A stretch of 36,868 nt of DNA from a bacterium. GTDB taxonomy: Bacteria; UBA10199; 2-02-FULL-44-16; JAAZCA01. The stretch covers positions 1 to 36,868 of the forward strand of contig JBAZOP010000027.1 of the NCBI GenBank assembly GCA_041648665.1. Direction: 5' to 3'. The translations under genes and the position numbers were made by a program. The notes below the pieces were generated by a model. That model did not search any database, was not told the origin of the DNA, and was given only the letters and a program-made list of their open reading frames with translations. Positions 1 through 7,574 of the stretch are shown in pieces (the stretch's first letter is position 1; each line of letters opens with the position of its first letter).

Positions 1-287
1 CGCTGGAGGAGGGCGAAGTTGTCGGGTTCCGGCTCGACCGCGAGATAGATCGCGCTGGGGAAGTCATGGTGGGCGCGCAGCGAGAATGCGCCAATATGCG
101 CACCGAGATCGACGACGAGACGTGTGTTGGGGGGCAAGTATTGGGTGATGAGGTCCCAGGGATAGGCGTTGTGGATCTCGCGCACGATGCCGCGATCCCA
201 AAGGCCATAACCTTGTGTGGCATTGGCGCGGACGATTAGCTGGACATGGCCATAAGCGTATGGCTCATATAGGTTATTTGGCGGCAT
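1..287 (-). CDS. FkbM-like SAM methyltransferase, N-terminal part (cut by window edge)
   Basis: The first 95 residues are visible; the C-terminus lies beyond base 1. After an aromatic-rich start comes VVDLGAHIGAFSLRA, a class I SAM-binding motif I, then AVEPEPDNFALL, where the acidic residue after the second strand would hold the ribose hydroxyls. This spacing (DLGAxxG, then EPxPxNF) is typical of the FkbM family, which methylates sugar or polyketide hydroxyls. The ATG at 287 overlaps the end of the upstream glycosyltransferase by 14 bases, with GGAG about nine bases before it, so the two are translationally coupled. With that glycosyltransferase and the epimerase at 2430 it suggests a glycan-decorating module. 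The substrate cannot be inferred. Confidence 0.8.
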   Translation of the reverse strand, partial: MPPNNLYEPYAYGHVQLIVRANATQGYGLWDRGIVREIHNAYPWDLITQYLPPNTRLVVDLGAHIGAFSLRAHHDFPSAIYLAVEPEPDNFALLQ

Positions 288-1443
288 AGCGGCGGCTCCG
301 TTTGGGCTTGGGTTTGGGCGGTTCTGTTGTAGTTGAGGCGCTGGCGACGGGGAACGAGAACGATCGGCGTGTGTCCTCGGCGACCTGGTTGAAGAGTTGG
401 ATGAAAGCGTCGGCAGCATGGTCCCAGGTGACGTGCTCGTGTACCCAGCTAGAGGCGCGGTAGCCGAACTCCCTGGCGTGGGCGCGCTGGTCATAGACCC
501 AACGCATATGGGTGCAGAGTTCGTCCAGGTTGGGCTGGAATTGTTTGCCGTCGTAGCCTTCGGTGGAGGCGGCGACCCAGGTGCCGTTGAGTGTGAGCGC
601 CCAGTTTTTGGCCTCGTCGGCCATGCCCGTGCAGTCGGAGCAGATGACCGGCAGACCGGTAGCGGCAGCCTGCCGCGGCCAGAGGCCGTAGCCCTCGCCG
701 CGGGATGGGAAGAGGAAGCAATCGGCGATATATAGGAGTTCCGCAATGTCGTCCAGGTTCTCGCGCCAGGTGCGGACGCGGCGGTCGGGGAAGTGAGTGA
801 CGAAGTGCAGGATGCTTTGCGGCGTCTCGATCATCTTGAAGATGAGGCGCACGTCAGGCGTCTGGTCCGGGCCGCCAAACACTTTGTAGAAGGCCTGGAG
901 CACGAGGTCAAAGCCCTTGCGGTTGCCCCGGTCGGCAATGCAGAGGAAAGTGAACGTATCGCGGTTGGGGCGCTGAGTATAACGGAACTGAGCCGCATCG
1001 ATGCCGAGCGGGACGACGTGGATAGGCGGCAGGATCGGGACTTTGAACTGGTCGGTATGGCTTTCCATGTAATCGGTGAGGTTATCGCGGAAGATGACGG
1101 CACACCAGGGTGATGGGACAAGGATGCGCTCACAGTGGCGCAGGAGCGTGGGTGCCCAGCGCGTTGGGAGGCGGGTACTTTCGTACATGGTGAGGCCCCA
1201 GACCCGGCCCAGTTTGAGCGTCATGAAGCCGGGCGTGCCGGCGGCGACGGTGGGAATTGCGCCGATATCTGGGTGGGCAAGGGCGACGTGGGTTGTGGGG
1301 GTGGTGTCGAAGTAGGCGGCGGAGAGCGGCGTGACGGTAAAGCCGCGCCGGCGCAGCGCCCACGCCATTTTATCCGAGAGCACGAAGTAAGATTCTTCCT
1401 TGCGCGTGACCGGGTAGGCCCAGTAGAGCTTATTGCCGTTCAC
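274..1443 (-). CDS. GT-B fold glycosyltransferase (GT4-like)
   Basis: 389 residues with a GTG start at 1443. The C-terminal half has the GT4 donor-site pattern: FLCIADRGNRKGFDLVLQAF (about 166-185) is the usual strand followed by the KG segment, and FLFPSRGEGYGLWPRQ (243-258) is the E-x7-E donor-binding motif. The second glutamate is replaced by Gln258, which is unusual but seen in divergent members. A basic Pro/Lys/Arg tail (about 373-389) may bind nucleic acid or an acidic partner. It overlaps the 57-residue gene before it by 14 bases and the FkbM-like methyltransferase after it by 14. Donor and acceptor are unknown. Virion glycosylation, host surface modification and base glycosylation are all possible. 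Confidence 0.85.
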   Translation of the reverse strand: MNGNKLYWAYPVTRKEESYFVLSDKMAWALRRRGFTVTPLSAAYFDTTPTTHVALAHPDIGAIPTVAAGTPGFMTLKLGRVWGLTMYESTRLPTRWAPTLLRHCERILVPSPWCAVIFRDNLTDYMESHTDQFKVPILPPIHVVPLGIDAAQFRYTQRPNRDTFTFLCIADRGNRKGFDLVLQAFYKVFGGPDQTPDVRLIFKMIETPQSILHFVTHFPDRRVRTWRENLDDIAELLYIADCFLFPSRGEGYGLWPRQAAATGLPVICSDCTGMADEAKNWALTLNGTWVAASTEGYDGKQFQPNLDELCTHMRWVYDQRAHAREFGYRASSWVHEHVTWDHAADAFIQLFNQVAEDTRRSFSFPVASASTTTEPPKPKPKRSRRYAAK

Positions 1444-1603
1444 CGGCCAGCCCTTCTTTGACCGCGCCGCATACTGTGCAGCGCCAGCGGGTGCGCGAAG
1501 AGCCTTCCTTGCGCTTGCACTGGTTGTGGATGCGGTTATGCAAGCCGTAGCGAGCGTCCTGGAAATAGTGCTGGCATGTGCAAGGGCGGATCATGGTGGA
1601 CAT
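1430..1603 (-). CDS. 57-residue zinc-ribbon-like mini-protein
   Basis: A short gene fitted exactly between its neighbours. The ATG at 1603 is preceded by AAGGAG at good spacing; the TAA at 1430-1432 lies inside the start of the glycosyltransferase. The protein has a CxC pair (PCTCQHYF, residues 7-14), a histidine/cysteine segment (LHNRIHNQCK, 21-30) and a CxxC pair (RCTVCG, 41-46). That gives five cysteines plus histidines, suggesting one structural zinc site, and the rest is strongly basic. The ribosome-binding site, the overlap on one side and a two-base gap on the other support a real gene. Function unknown; nucleic-acid binding is plausible. Confidence 0.65.
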   Translation of the reverse strand: MSTMIRPCTCQHYFQDARYGLHNRIHNQCKRKEGSSRTRWRCTVCGAVKEGLAGERQ

Positions 1604-1605
1604 GG

Positions 1606-2217
1606 TTACTCCTTTTCGGTTTCGGCGATGACGCTCCAGTAGACCTGGCAGCCATATTTGATCGCGCCGGAGGCATCCATGACGATCTTGGGATTGTTGT
1701 GGATTTCGACAATAGGATACTTCGAGATGGCCTGGAGGTCAGGCGGGATGGGTTCTTCGGCGTTGCCATAGGAGATCAGCGCGCCGGGCGCGTTGATAGC
1801 ATAGGTGGTGACGAAAGCGACGAGTTGGCCTGTGCCGAGATAGGTTTCGTAGTCGTCGCCGTCCCAGACTTTGACCGGGATGGGCAGTTCGCGCCCCTGC
1901 CAGGTGGTTTTGGCGGGCGGCGTATCGGCGGGCGTGTCGGCGTCGGGTAGGAGGGACTTGAGGTAATCCACGAAGGACTGGTTAGGGTTGGCCAGTCCGC
2001 TTTGGGCGAGGGACTGCTCTGCCTGGCGCGCGAGTTCGAGGAAGCAGGCACGGTGGTAGGGTTCGGCCTCGCCGTCAACCGCCCCATCTTCGAGGAAGGT
2101 GATGAGGTAGTCGCAGTGATTGCCGCCGCACACGACGCACGGCTCGTGGTGCATGACGTCAGGCAGGGCGAGGACGAGAATATCGAACGTGTCCGCGGGC
2201 GAAGTTTGGTCAGACAT
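1606..2217 (-). CDS. Cysteine-rich conserved-looking phage protein, function unknown
   Basis: 203 residues from the ATG at 2217, chosen because AAAGGAG lies just upstream; the frame stays open further back, but that part lies in the promoter region. The N-terminal third contains CVVCGGNHC (about 27-35) followed by YHRAC (about 53-57), a plausible single zinc-binding finger. The C-terminal half is mixed alpha/beta without a motif I know. A sigma70-type promoter (TTGCAA, 17 bases, TACAAT) lies 33 bases upstream, so this gene probably begins a transcript running through the 57-residue gene, glycosyltransferase and FkbM-like methyltransferase. No function assigned. Confidence 0.75.
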   Translation of the reverse strand: MSDQTSPADTFDILVLALPDVMHHEPCVVCGGNHCDYLITFLEDGAVDGEAEPYHRACFLELARQAEQSLAQSGLANPNQSFVDYLKSLLPDADTPADTPPAKTTWQGRELPIPVKVWDGDDYETYLGTGQLVAFVTTYAINAPGALISYGNAEEPIPPDLQAISKYPIVEIHNNPKIVMDASGAIKYGCQVYWSVIAETEKE

Positions 2218-2249
2218 GATAGGCTCCTTTCCTTGTGAAGGTTTGCAAA

Positions 2250-2278
2250 ATTGTATCACAGTGTGTGGCAATTTGCAA
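2250..2278 (-). promoter_or_regulatory. Minus-strand sigma70-like promoter
   Basis: Read on the minus strand: TTGCAA at 2278-2273, a 17-base spacer, TACAAT at 2255-2250. It points at the cysteine-rich gene starting at 2217. The bases just before the -10 (CTGTGA) recur at other minus-strand promoters in the window. The -35 hexamer is palindromic and appears to be shared with a plus-strand promoter. Confidence 0.6.
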
Positions 2279-2300
2279 ATAGGGGAGAGTGCTATATAAT
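2272..2300 (+). promoter_or_regulatory. Plus-strand promoter candidate sharing the -35 of the divergent promoter
   Basis: TTGCAA at 2273-2278, a 16-base spacer, TATAAT at 2295-2300, also preceded by TGC. No plus-strand gene follows, only a short stretch ending in a terminator-like hairpin, so any product would be a small RNA. Confidence 0.45.
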
Positions 2301-2305
2301 GTAGG

Positions 2306-2368
2306 CAACCCACAACCCGGCATGAAAGTGCCACAAGCAGCCGTCCTCCCTCAGGGCGGTTGTTTGCG
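2306..2368 (+). ncRNA. Candidate small RNA ending in a 12-bp hairpin
   Basis: Starting about six bases after the plus-strand TATAAT, a transcript of roughly 60 nt would end at a hairpin: 2335-2346 pairs base for base with 2354-2365 (three G-U pairs), loop TCCCTCA, with a U-rich right arm (GGUUGUUU). A left-arm AAG opposite the right-arm UUU is terminator-like. No plausible reading frame is present. The opposite strand, after the epimerase stop, could also use this hairpin, less well. The gap 2218-2429 holds nothing else I can recognise. Confidence 0.4.
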
Positions 2369-2429
2369 TCAGGGGCAAGTATGAGGTGGTGAGGGTTTGC
2401 TTGGTGTTACAGTAAAATGGGTGGCGGTA

Positions 2430-3458
2430 TTACGGCGGGTTCCCGTCCGCATTGGGGCCTCCGGCCTGTCCGGCCTGGTTGTATTGTTTGGCAATCCAGG
2501 TGTAAGTGGGGGAGAGGCCCTCAGCGATGGGCGCGCCGGGTGCCCAATCGAGTGTGGCGCGAATAAAAGTGTTGTCGCTGTTGCGGCGCTGTACGCCCGT
2601 GGGTTGGGCGGGTTCGTAGCGGCGCGCGAAGGGTTGGGGCGGCTGCGCGATGGCTTCGATGATATCAAGCAAGCCGTTGACCGAGATGAGTTCGTCGGAG
2701 CCAAGATTGACGGGTGTGGCGATCAGGGCCGGGCACGCGACGATTTTGAGAATGCCGGTGATGCAGTCGTCGATGTAGGTATAACTGCGTTCCTGGGTGC
2801 CATCGCCCCAGATAGGGACGTGGTCGGCGTCGCCGTGCAGGACAGCCAGCGCCTTGCGGCATAGCGCGGCGGGCGCTTTCTCGCGGCCCCCGCGCCACGT
2901 GCCGTAGGGGCCGTAGATGTTGTGGAAGCGCGCGATGTAAGTGCGCAGGCCCCGCTCGTGGTAGTACTCCTGGCAGAGCATTTCGGCGTAGAGTTTCTCC
3001 CAGCCGTAGCCGCGCTCGGCCAGGGCGGGGTAAGCGTCGCTTTCTTTGAGGGCAACGGCGTTTGGATCGGCTTGCAGGGCCGTGTTGTAGACGCACGCCG
3101 AGGACGCAAAGAAATAAGTGGATGCGCCCGCGCGGTAGGCCGCTTCGATCAGATTGGTATTGATCAGGACATTACGCATACAGGCGATGCGGTAATTAGA
3201 AATGTAGCCCATGCCGCCCATGTCTGCGGCCAGGTTATAGACCTCGGTGGCGTTGCGCGTGGCGATGTGGCAGGCGTCGGGCTGGGCGAGGTCCAGACAC
3301 AGGCACTCGGTATTGGGCAAGTGCGGCAGGCGGTGCCACTCAGGCAAGGGTTTCTTATCCACAGCACGGATTGTGGTGTCTGGGTGCAGACGGGCCAGCG
3401 TGTGCACGAGTGCGCCGCCAATGAAGCCACCCGCGCCGGCGATAACGATGGTGTGCAT
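2430..3458 (-). CDS. NAD-dependent sugar epimerase, GDP-mannose 3,5-epimerase-like
   Basis: 342 residues, usual size for an extended short-chain dehydrogenase. GAGGFIG (8-14) is the NAD-binding glycine motif. DMGGMGYI (79-86) is the signature of GDP-mannose 3,5-epimerases. SSACVY (119-124) and YGWEK (Tyr151, Lys155) supply the catalytic Ser/Cys, Tyr and Lys. RFHNIYGPYGTWRGG (about 177-191) is the family's nucleotide-sugar-binding segment. It would convert GDP-D-mannose to GDP-L-galactose or a related sugar in the host cytoplasm, feeding the nearby glycosyltransferases. The ATG shares one base with the stop of the minor head gene and has AAGGAG upstream, so it is coupled to the virion genes. 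The last 14 residues are a Gly/Pro/Asn-rich tail. Confidence 0.88.
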   Translation of the reverse strand: MHTIVIAGAGGFIGGALVHTLARLHPDTTIRAVDKKPLPEWHRLPHLPNTECLCLDLAQPDACHIATRNATEVYNLAADMGGMGYISNYRIACMRNVLINTNLIEAAYRAGASTYFFASSACVYNTALQADPNAVALKESDAYPALAERGYGWEKLYAEMLCQEYYHERGLRTYIARFHNIYGPYGTWRGGREKAPAALCRKALAVLHGDADHVPIWGDGTQERSYTYIDDCITGILKIVACPALIATPVNLGSDELISVNGLLDIIEAIAQPPQPFARRYEPAQPTGVQRRNSDNTFIRATLDWAPGAPIAEGLSPTYTWIAKQYNQAGQAGGPNADGNPP

Positions 3459-4639
3459 TAGACAAATTCTCCTTCAGGCGTGAGGATCGGTTCGATGGTG
3501 TTACCGGATCGGTTCAGGTAGCGGTAGGCCTGCCGGCCCAGGTATGCGCCGAGCAGGAGTTGCAAGAACGGGAACGGGGCCGCCGGCGTAAGTGGGGGCG
3601 GCGCGCCACTGGCATGGAGTTCGACCAGGGCCTCGGTTGGCTCCTGGGTATTATCGATGTAAGGGAGTAGGAAGCATAGGCACTGCGGGTGGCTTGCCTG
3701 GACGGGGATGGGGCAGGACTCGACGGGGTAGGGCGGGCGCAGCCGCTCGCCGCTCATGCCAATGGTAGCGATATCGTCACAGATGTCAACGCGCGGGTGG
3801 GCGGCGGAGAGCGCCCAATCCATGCCAGTGACGAATGGGTTTGTGGTGGCAGCCAGTTGTTGCGCTGTGCTGTACGCGTGGATGAGTTCCGTGCGCGCCA
3901 GGCGCATGGCGTCGAAACTGGCATTGGTGCCGTAAGGCCGGCGCGTGCGCAGGTTGGCGCGCGTGGGCAGCAGGAACTGTTCGAGATCGCGCGACATCTG
4001 GAGCGCCGGCGTGTTGCGCCCAATACTGTCGGTCAGGTAGCGGTCGGCCTTGTCACGCACAGCTGCACCCGTGCGCCAGATGCGGTCACTGAGGCGGTAG
4101 CCCGACGGATCGACCCACTCGTGGAAGGGGCGGTACTGGGTCAGGTAGGCTTGGTTGAGCAGGCGGGTGGCGAAATAGGCTGGGGCCTCCCCGACTGAAG
4201 TCGGGGTCTGCTCCGCGATGGGCAATTCGGCGGGCGTGCGTGCGGAGGTCAGCCAGCGGTACGTGAGCGGCGGCAACGTGCGCGCCATCTGGGTCTGGTG
4301 CCCACGTATGAGGGCGGCAACGGATTGGGCGATCAAGCCGTTCAGGAGGCGGGCGAAGGGCGCGAGTGGCTCAGCCGTGCCTGGCGTATATGGGGCGCGC
4401 CCATCGGGATAGGGCGAGAAGGGCGTGGGCGCGACGAAGAGGGCAGAGATGGCGTCACCGGCCAGCTGGCGCAGCGGGGTAACGGATTGGGGCGGAATGA
4501 GGTCGTTGCGGTCCGCAAAGCGGGCCAGCAGCTGTGCCAGACGCGCGGTGGCGGGCTGAAACAGGGCCGCGCCCTCACGGTGGTTGAGCGCGCTCAGGGC
4601 GCGGTACAGGACCTGCGTGCCCGTCGTGGTCTGTGGCAC
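3458..4639 (-). CDS. Phage minor head protein (SPP1 gp7 / Mu F-like)
   Basis: 393 residues, GTG start at 4639 overlapping the portal stop by one base. The diagnostic part is C-terminal: ARTELIHAYSTAQQLAA (about 251-267), then WALSAAHPRVDICDDIA (about 278-294) and SHPQCLC (about 317-323), the conserved head-morphogenesis pattern ending in an HPxCxC segment. Such proteins sit near the portal and help capsid assembly or DNA delivery. A dispersed palindrome lies inside the gene (4189-4206) and encodes TPTSVGEA, so it probably adds a short surface peptide. The C-terminus has a hydrophobic stretch (FPFLQLLLGAYLG). Order terminase, portal, minor head is classical. Confidence 0.88.
   Translation of the reverse strand: MPQTTTGTQVLYRALSALNHREGAALFQPATARLAQLLARFADRNDLIPPQSVTPLRQLAGDAISALFVAPTPFSPYPDGRAPYTPGTAEPLAPFARLLNGLIAQSVAALIRGHQTQMARTLPPLTYRWLTSARTPAELPIAEQTPTSVGEAPAYFATRLLNQAYLTQYRPFHEWVDPSGYRLSDRIWRTGAAVRDKADRYLTDSIGRNTPALQMSRDLEQFLLPTRANLRTRRPYGTNASFDAMRLARTELIHAYSTAQQLAATTNPFVTGMDWALSAAHPRVDICDDIATIGMSGERLRPPYPVESCPIPVQASHPQCLCFLLPYIDNTQEPTEALVELHASGAPPPLTPAAPFPFLQLLLGAYLGRQAYRYLNRSGNTIEPILTPEGEFV
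4189..4206. repeat. Dispersed palindrome copy, in-frame in minor head gene
   Basis: CCCCGACT-GA-AGTCGGGG, a perfect 8-bp stem. On the coding strand it is read as part of TPTSVGEA. Confidence 0.8.
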
Positions 4640-6135
4640 TAATCTTCCTCGTCGTCGGTGTCGTCGGCAGGCGGCGGCCCATCGTCCTCGTTGCGCTTGG
4701 CGCGTGCCATCGCATTGTCCAGAAAGGCGGACTGGCGCTCCTGGCCGCGTGCGAACATGAGATCGTCCTCGTCCAAAGCCTTCGCAGCTTCGGCCTCAGG
4801 GTTCTCGACCAGGTCGAGCAAGCCCAGCGTGGTGGCGCGCTGGAGCAGATTCTCCTGGTAGGCAAACTGGACCTGCTTGAGGCGCAGTTCCAGGTCCTCT
4901 TCGGTGATGGGCGGAAATGCGAGGTGGATGGGGGCGAGCATGACCTGCGGGTCGGTGAGCGCGCGCGTGCGGAGCCAGATGTCGGCCAGCGAGTACAGGC
5001 CGCCCTCAGCGGTGACGCCTAGAATGTCGTCAGCGGCGCGGCCCGATAGCATGTGCCGGCGGCCCTCGACGAAGTGGACGAAGGCAGGCAGCTGGGCGTC
5101 CACCGAGGCCTTGGAGGACGCGATTGCGCCGCCCCAGACCCACTCTGGGATTTGCGAGCGCTGGAGCATGAGCAGGAACAGAATTTCGAGCATACGGCGC
5201 GCGTCGTCAGTGAACGGGGACGGGCCTTTGAAATTGAACGAGCCGTTGCCGCCCACGGCAATGACAGCCTGGCGCGCCCAGTCAATGACGTAGTAGGTTT
5301 GGGTGTCGCCGTCGGGGTCGGTGTAATCTTCCGTGCGCGTGGAGTTGGCTTTGAGCACCTGCTGCGGGTTGTCCACGCCCTCGAAAGTGGCGACCGGGTT
5401 GGACATGCGCTTGACGCCGCCGAGGGCTTTCTCGATCACGTCGTTGTACTCGCCAAAGAGAGCAAGGAGCGCGCTGACCTGGGGCCGGCCCCAGATTTCG
5501 TTGGCCGCGCGGTCGTTGGCGAAGTGGACCACGGGAATGCGCCCGATCAGGTTGGGAAAAACGAAGTTGGAAACCTCGTTGCCAATGGTGATGGTGAGAT
5601 CGCGCTTCTCGGCAGTGTAGATGTCGCGCACCATGACGCCGGTGGCGGGCTGGCTGTCGATCTGGTACGCGATGACCTGGCGGTAGTCGATGGGGTCGGT
5701 CTGGATCGTGACCAGATCGGGCGGCACCATCGTGAGCGAGGCGTCGCTCTGGTTGACGATCAAGAAGCTGTCGCCCAGGCCCAGGCTGTCTTCGTAGGTC
5801 GTGAGCATCAGGTTGAGGTAAACGCTGAAGAAACGGCGCAGCAGGTCATTGGTGTAGTCGGCGGCGGGCGACTCGGTTTCGGTATCGAGTTCCGCATCCA
5901 CGCCCGCGCCCAGCACCCAGGAGGCCGTAATGCGGTTAATCGCCTGGGCGTGCAGGCCGCCCAGTTCATAGCCGCGCTCGTGCCCCCAGCGCAGGCGGTC
6001 CCAGAATCGATGGTCGGCCTTCGTCCAGTCAACAGACGTGCGGTACGTGTAGAGGTTGAGTGTCTCGAATGTGGACGCCGTGCGCCCGATGATGTCCGAG
6101 ACGGGCAGTTCCTGCATGGGGAGCGTTACGTTCAT
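4639..6135 (-). CDS. Phage portal protein
   Basis: 498 residues, usual portal size. The portal forms the dodecameric ring at one head vertex through which the terminase pumps DNA. Support: position directly after terL with an ATGA overlap, the N-terminal WDRLRWGHERGYELGG segment, the mid-protein GRIPVVHFANDRAANEIWG (about 199-217), which is the typical IPVVHF segment, and a helical C-terminal half ending in a very acidic tail (about 480-498), common for the cytoplasmic-facing crown. No break or frameshift seen. The next gene, a minor head protein, starts on its stop codon. Confidence 0.9.
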   Translation of the reverse strand: MNVTLPMQELPVSDIIGRTASTFETLNLYTYRTSVDWTKADHRFWDRLRWGHERGYELGGLHAQAINRITASWVLGAGVDAELDTETESPAADYTNDLLRRFFSVYLNLMLTTYEDSLGLGDSFLIVNQSDASLTMVPPDLVTIQTDPIDYRQVIAYQIDSQPATGVMVRDIYTAEKRDLTITIGNEVSNFVFPNLIGRIPVVHFANDRAANEIWGRPQVSALLALFGEYNDVIEKALGGVKRMSNPVATFEGVDNPQQVLKANSTRTEDYTDPDGDTQTYYVIDWARQAVIAVGGNGSFNFKGPSPFTDDARRMLEILFLLMLQRSQIPEWVWGGAIASSKASVDAQLPAFVHFVEGRRHMLSGRAADDILGVTAEGGLYSLADIWLRTRALTDPQVMLAPIHLAFPPITEEDLELRLKQVQFAYQENLLQRATTLGLLDLVENPEAEAAKALDEDDLMFARGQERQSAFLDNAMARAKRNEDDGPPPADDTDDEED

Positions 6136-7574
6136 TGTACTGGCCTCCGGCGCGCGCGGGTGGGCGCGGTTGGATATAGATTTATGGCCTTGGCGGTGGC
6201 GGGCAGGGCGGCGGGCCTATCCATAGTGTACAGTAAGTAGCGCAGGGCGTCCATACCGTGGTCATGAATTTTGATTGGTTCTTCCCTGGCGTTGCGCGCC
6301 TCGGAGGGCTGCGCCCAGCGGTAGAATTGGAATTCTTCGGTGGTGGAAGTGGGCGCGAAGCGCTTCTCGCCCGTGAGCGGGTCGAGCACGAGGCCCTGAT
6401 CGCGGTGTACCAAGGCGTCGCTGAAGAAGTAGAGACGCGGGGCAACTTCGGGTGGGTTGCCCAAGTAATCGGCCACGCGCTGGATGCCAAGGGTGACATC
6501 CTTGACGGCGGGTTGCGTATCGATGCCACGCGCCGCGAGGACGGCGCGGTCGCCGGCGTCATGGTCAGCAAAGGTGGCAGCATAGCGCTCTTCGGCGCTG
6601 AGGTCAGCCACGCGGTCGGCCAGGTCGGTGATCTTTTGGCGCGCGTGGTAAAGTTCGCGGTAGATGATAATGCTGCCTTCAGGCAGATGGGCTGGGTTCT
6701 CCGCGCGGGCGACCGCAGCCCACAGGCACACGAAGGGGTTTTGGTAGCCGAAGTCGATGGCGCGGTAGCGCGTCCACGAATGGGGGATGGGGAAAGCGTC
6801 GATGACGTGGACGAGCGGGTCGAAGTGCGGGTAGACCAGGCCTTCGAGGCCGACCCAGCGACCCAGCACGAAGCGCTCGTAGAACGGGCCGGTGAACGAG
6901 CGCAGCCGCTCCAGGTAATCCTCGGGCAGGAAGTGGTTATCGATGGTGCGCGAGGTGACGACGGCGGTGCCGGGCGCGCGCTCCACGAAGAAGCGCTGGT
7001 AGATCCAGTGGCCAGGGTGGCGTGGGTTGCACGCACCGAGCAGCTGGCGCACTTTGGGTGTGTCATGGCGCAGGCGGCCCTGGACCAGCCGCCACTCGTC
7101 GTAGGTGAGTTCTTCGGCCTGATCGACGGCGGCCCAGCCCAGGTTCAGGGAGTTGATCCATGATGTGTCGCCGGAGGAAGATTTGACGCCGCCGTAGAGA
7201 ATTTCCGAGCCGTTGGTGAGCGTGATGGTGCGGTACTTGTAGCTGTGGTTGGCGATCAGTTCCGGCGGGATAACCGGCGGCAGCGCGCCGTCGGGTTTGA
7301 GCAGGGTTTGGAGCGTGGTGGCTTCCAGGGAGGTGAGGGTCTTGCGTGCGAGGAGGCCGCGGTTGCCCGCCCACAGGAGGGAGAGTTGGAGCGCCTTGAG
7401 GCAAAGGGCGCGCGTCTTGCCGGAGCCGAATGCGCCGGAGTGCATTACTTCTGGGTTAAAGAGAGCCATGAAGCGGTTCTGCGACGTGAGCGCGCTATCC
7501 GGGTCGAAAATGGCGTAGTGCGGGCCGGCAGGGAGACGATGCGCCAGTACTGCGTTACTCCGAGGTGAAGGCAT
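6132..7574 (-). CDS. terL: Terminase large subunit (ATPase/nuclease)
   Basis: 480 residues. The ATPase domain carries Walker A GAFGSGKT (47-54), Walker B GWAAVDQAEEL (146-156) with Asp151 and catalytic Glu154/155, and the coupling motif LLGACNPRHPGHW (178-190). The nuclease domain has the RNase H-like acids in AIDFGYQNP (Asp274), FADHDAGDR (Asp337/Asp339) and HDHGMDALRY (Asp442). It drives DNA into the capsid and cuts the concatemer. The ATG shares bases with the stop of the methyltransferase before it, and the stop overlaps the portal start by four bases. The set of motifs fits the Terminase_3/6 group. Packaging type (cos, pac or other) cannot be told from this window. Confidence 0.95.
   Translation of the reverse strand: MPSPRSNAVLAHRLPAGPHYAIFDPDSALTSQNRFMALFNPEVMHSGAFGSGKTRALCLKALQLSLLWAGNRGLLARKTLTSLEATTLQTLLKPDGALPPVIPPELIANHSYKYRTITLTNGSEILYGGVKSSSGDTSWINSLNLGWAAVDQAEELTYDEWRLVQGRLRHDTPKVRQLLGACNPRHPGHWIYQRFFVERAPGTAVVTSRTIDNHFLPEDYLERLRSFTGPFYERFVLGRWVGLEGLVYPHFDPLVHVIDAFPIPHSWTRYRAIDFGYQNPFVCLWAAVARAENPAHLPEGSIIIYRELYHARQKITDLADRVADLSAEERYAATFADHDAGDRAVLAARGIDTQPAVKDVTLGIQRVADYLGNPPEVAPRLYFFSDALVHRDQGLVLDPLTGEKRFAPTSTTEEFQFYRWAQPSEARNAREEPIKIHDHGMDALRYLLYTMDRPAALPATAKAINLYPTAPTRARRRPVQ

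Noticed and set aside
5053..6240. Long open frame (395 codons) on the plus strand opposite portal
   Set aside because: It is the antisense shadow of the portal and terminase genes, a result of high GC; the opposite strand has clear motifs and overlapping starts.
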